This document shows positions 63,079-64,000 of a stretch of DNA of 64,000 nt, piece by piece. The translations under genes were made by a program, and so were the position numbers. The notes below the pieces were generated by a model that saw nothing but the letters and a program-made list of their open reading frames with translations, was not told the DNA's origin and made no database searches. The stretch is taken from NCBI RefSeq assembly GCF_049943125.1, contig NZ_CP188040.1:1550001-1614000 (forward strand). The letters run 5' to 3'. The DNA is from JAEXZL01 sp049943125. Lineage in GTDB: Bacteria; Bacillota; Clostridia; Clostridiales; Clostridiaceae. The stretch's first letter is position 1. Every line of letters begins with the position of its first letter.

Positions 63079-64000
63079 ATGTCAGCTTTTATAGTTTTAG
63101 GTGCCCAATGGGGAGATGAAGGTAAAGGAAAGATGACAGATTACTTAGCTGAGGAAGCTCAGGTAATAGTAAGATATCAGGGAGGAAATAACGCTGGTCA
63201 TACAGTAGAGGTAGGAGATAAGCAGTATAAGCTTCATCTAATCCCTTCTGGTATACTTCATGATGATAAGATAAATATAATAGGTAATGGTGTGGTAGTG
63301 GATCCTAAGGCTTTATTCGAAGAGATAAGCTATTTAGAAGGCTTAGGAATAAAGGTGACTCCAGAAAAGCTTGCTATAAGCGATAGAGCACATATAATCA
63401 TGCCATATCATAAGATACTTGATAAATTAAAGGAAAAGGCAAGGGGAAAGAACGATATTGGAACCACTGGTAAAGGAATTGGTCCCTGCTATACGGATAA
63501 ATATGAAAGAACAGGCATAAGAGTATGTGATTTAATTAATGAAGAGGTATTTAAAGAAAAGCTTCAGGAAAACATAAAGGTTAAGAATCAATACATAACT
63601 AAGATATATGACGGTGAGCCTCTAAGCTTTGAAGAGATTTTTGAAGAGTATAGAGTTCTTGGTGAGAAGCTTAAGCCTTTTGTAAAGGAAACCTCTGTAA
63701 TAATATATGATAGTATATCCAATGATAAGCAGGTGCTATTTGAAGGTGCTCAGGGAATGCTCTTAGATATCGACTATGGAACATACCCTTATGTAACCTC
63801 CTCCAATACCACTGCTGGTGGAGTAAGCAGCGGTACAGGTATAGGACCAAGGCTGATAACCAATGCTGTTGGAATAGCTAAGGCTTATACTACTAGAGTA
63901 GGTAAAGGACCTTTCCCTACAGAGCTAATGGATGAAACAGGAGACTGGATAAGAGAAAAGGGTCATGAATACGGAGTAACTACCGGTAGATCAAGACGCT
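63079..64000 (+). CDS. purA: Adenylosuccinate synthetase, N-terminal part (runs off window)
   Basis: 307 codons of about 428 are present. The P-loop GAQWGDEGKGKMTDYLA opens the protein, and GGNNAGHTV, DIGTTGKGIGPCYTDKYERTGIR, LFEGAQGMLLDIDYGTYPYVTSSNTTAGG and TTGRSRR follow, all PurA signatures. It makes adenylosuccinate from IMP and aspartate with GTP, the branch point to AMP. The ATG follows AAGGAGGAAACA. A PurBox-like sequence lies 220 bases upstream. Confidence 0.97.
   Translation, partial: MSAFIVLGAQWGDEGKGKMTDYLAEEAQVIVRYQGGNNAGHTVEVGDKQYKLHLIPSGILHDDKINIIGNGVVVDPKALFEEISYLEGLGIKVTPEKLAISDRAHIIMPYHKILDKLKEKARGKNDIGTTGKGIGPCYTDKYERTGIRVCDLINEEVFKEKLQENIKVKNQYITKIYDGEPLSFEEIFEEYRVLGEKLKPFVKETSVIIYDSISNDKQVLFEGAQGMLLDIDYGTYPYVTSSNTTAGGVSSGTGIGPRLITNAVGIAKAYTTRVGKGPFPTELMDETGDWIREKGHEYGVTTGRSRR

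Overview
The window comes from a low-GC, spore-forming Firmicute, most likely a Clostridium-type amino-acid fermenter. It spans the chromosomal replication origin. Support comes from the AT-rich sequence, the gene order gyrA-gyrB-remB-recF-yaaA-dnaN-dnaA | oriC | rpmH-rnpA-yidD-yidC-jag-mnmE-mnmG-rsmG-noc-parA-parB, sporulation genes (yyaC, ytvI, a LonC-type protease), and a complete lysine-fermentation operon. I cannot name the species.

Layout. 1-2.6 kb: a truncated UPF0182 membrane protein, niaR and an HD-domain gene, all on the minus strand. 2.6-7.9 kb: one rRNA operon read leftwards (16S-23S-5S-tRNA-tRNA) from a consensus promoter. 8.3-17.4 kb: the gyrase and replication-initiation genes, leftwards. 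15.7-17.8 kb: a bipartite origin with DnaA boxes on both sides of dnaA. 17.9-28 kb: the rightward rpmH-to-parB block with four parS sites. 27.9-30.8 kb: yyaC, ytvI and a cysteine desulfurase, leftwards. 30.9-41.4 kb: DUF3343, mscS, DUF951, rpsF-ssb-rpsR with an S6:S18-type leader, a MazG-like gene, the yybS-like/gdpP/rplI/lonC cluster and dnaB. 41.5-52.8 kb: accessory genes, including a DUF4177 gene, an ABC exporter, hsp20, proC, a superoxide-dismutase-like protein, an NfeD/flotillin pair, and a PadR regulator with three tandem DUF2812 membrane proteins. 52.9-61.8 kb: the operon kal-kce-kdd-kamA-kamB-kamC-kamD-kamE, leftwards. 61.8-64 kb: a CPBP intramembrane protease and the 5' part of purA.

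How the parts work together. Most genes are co-oriented with replication away from oriC. The main exception is the 8.4-kb lysine operon, which runs towards the origin. That operon encodes conversion of lysine to crotonyl-CoA: the 2,3- and 5,6-aminomutases, two ATPase-like accessory proteins, the diaminohexanoate dehydrogenase, the cleavage enzyme and the ammonia lyase. Its leader holds a complete five-helix lysine riboswitch followed by an intrinsic terminator, and its promoter overlaps a CcpA cre-like sequence, so substrate sensing and catabolite control appear combined.

Other notable points. The Noc paralogue carries Noc-type specificity residues, and a perfect Noc-binding palindrome sits inside a terminator at 45.46 kb. 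Two genes have their Shine-Dalgarno inside terminator-like hairpins. A hexanucleotide repeat appears to form the 5' UTR of the ABC exporter. The 16S-23S spacer carries an unusual GC-rich repetitive insert. Coordinates of rRNA ends and start codons were set by eye.
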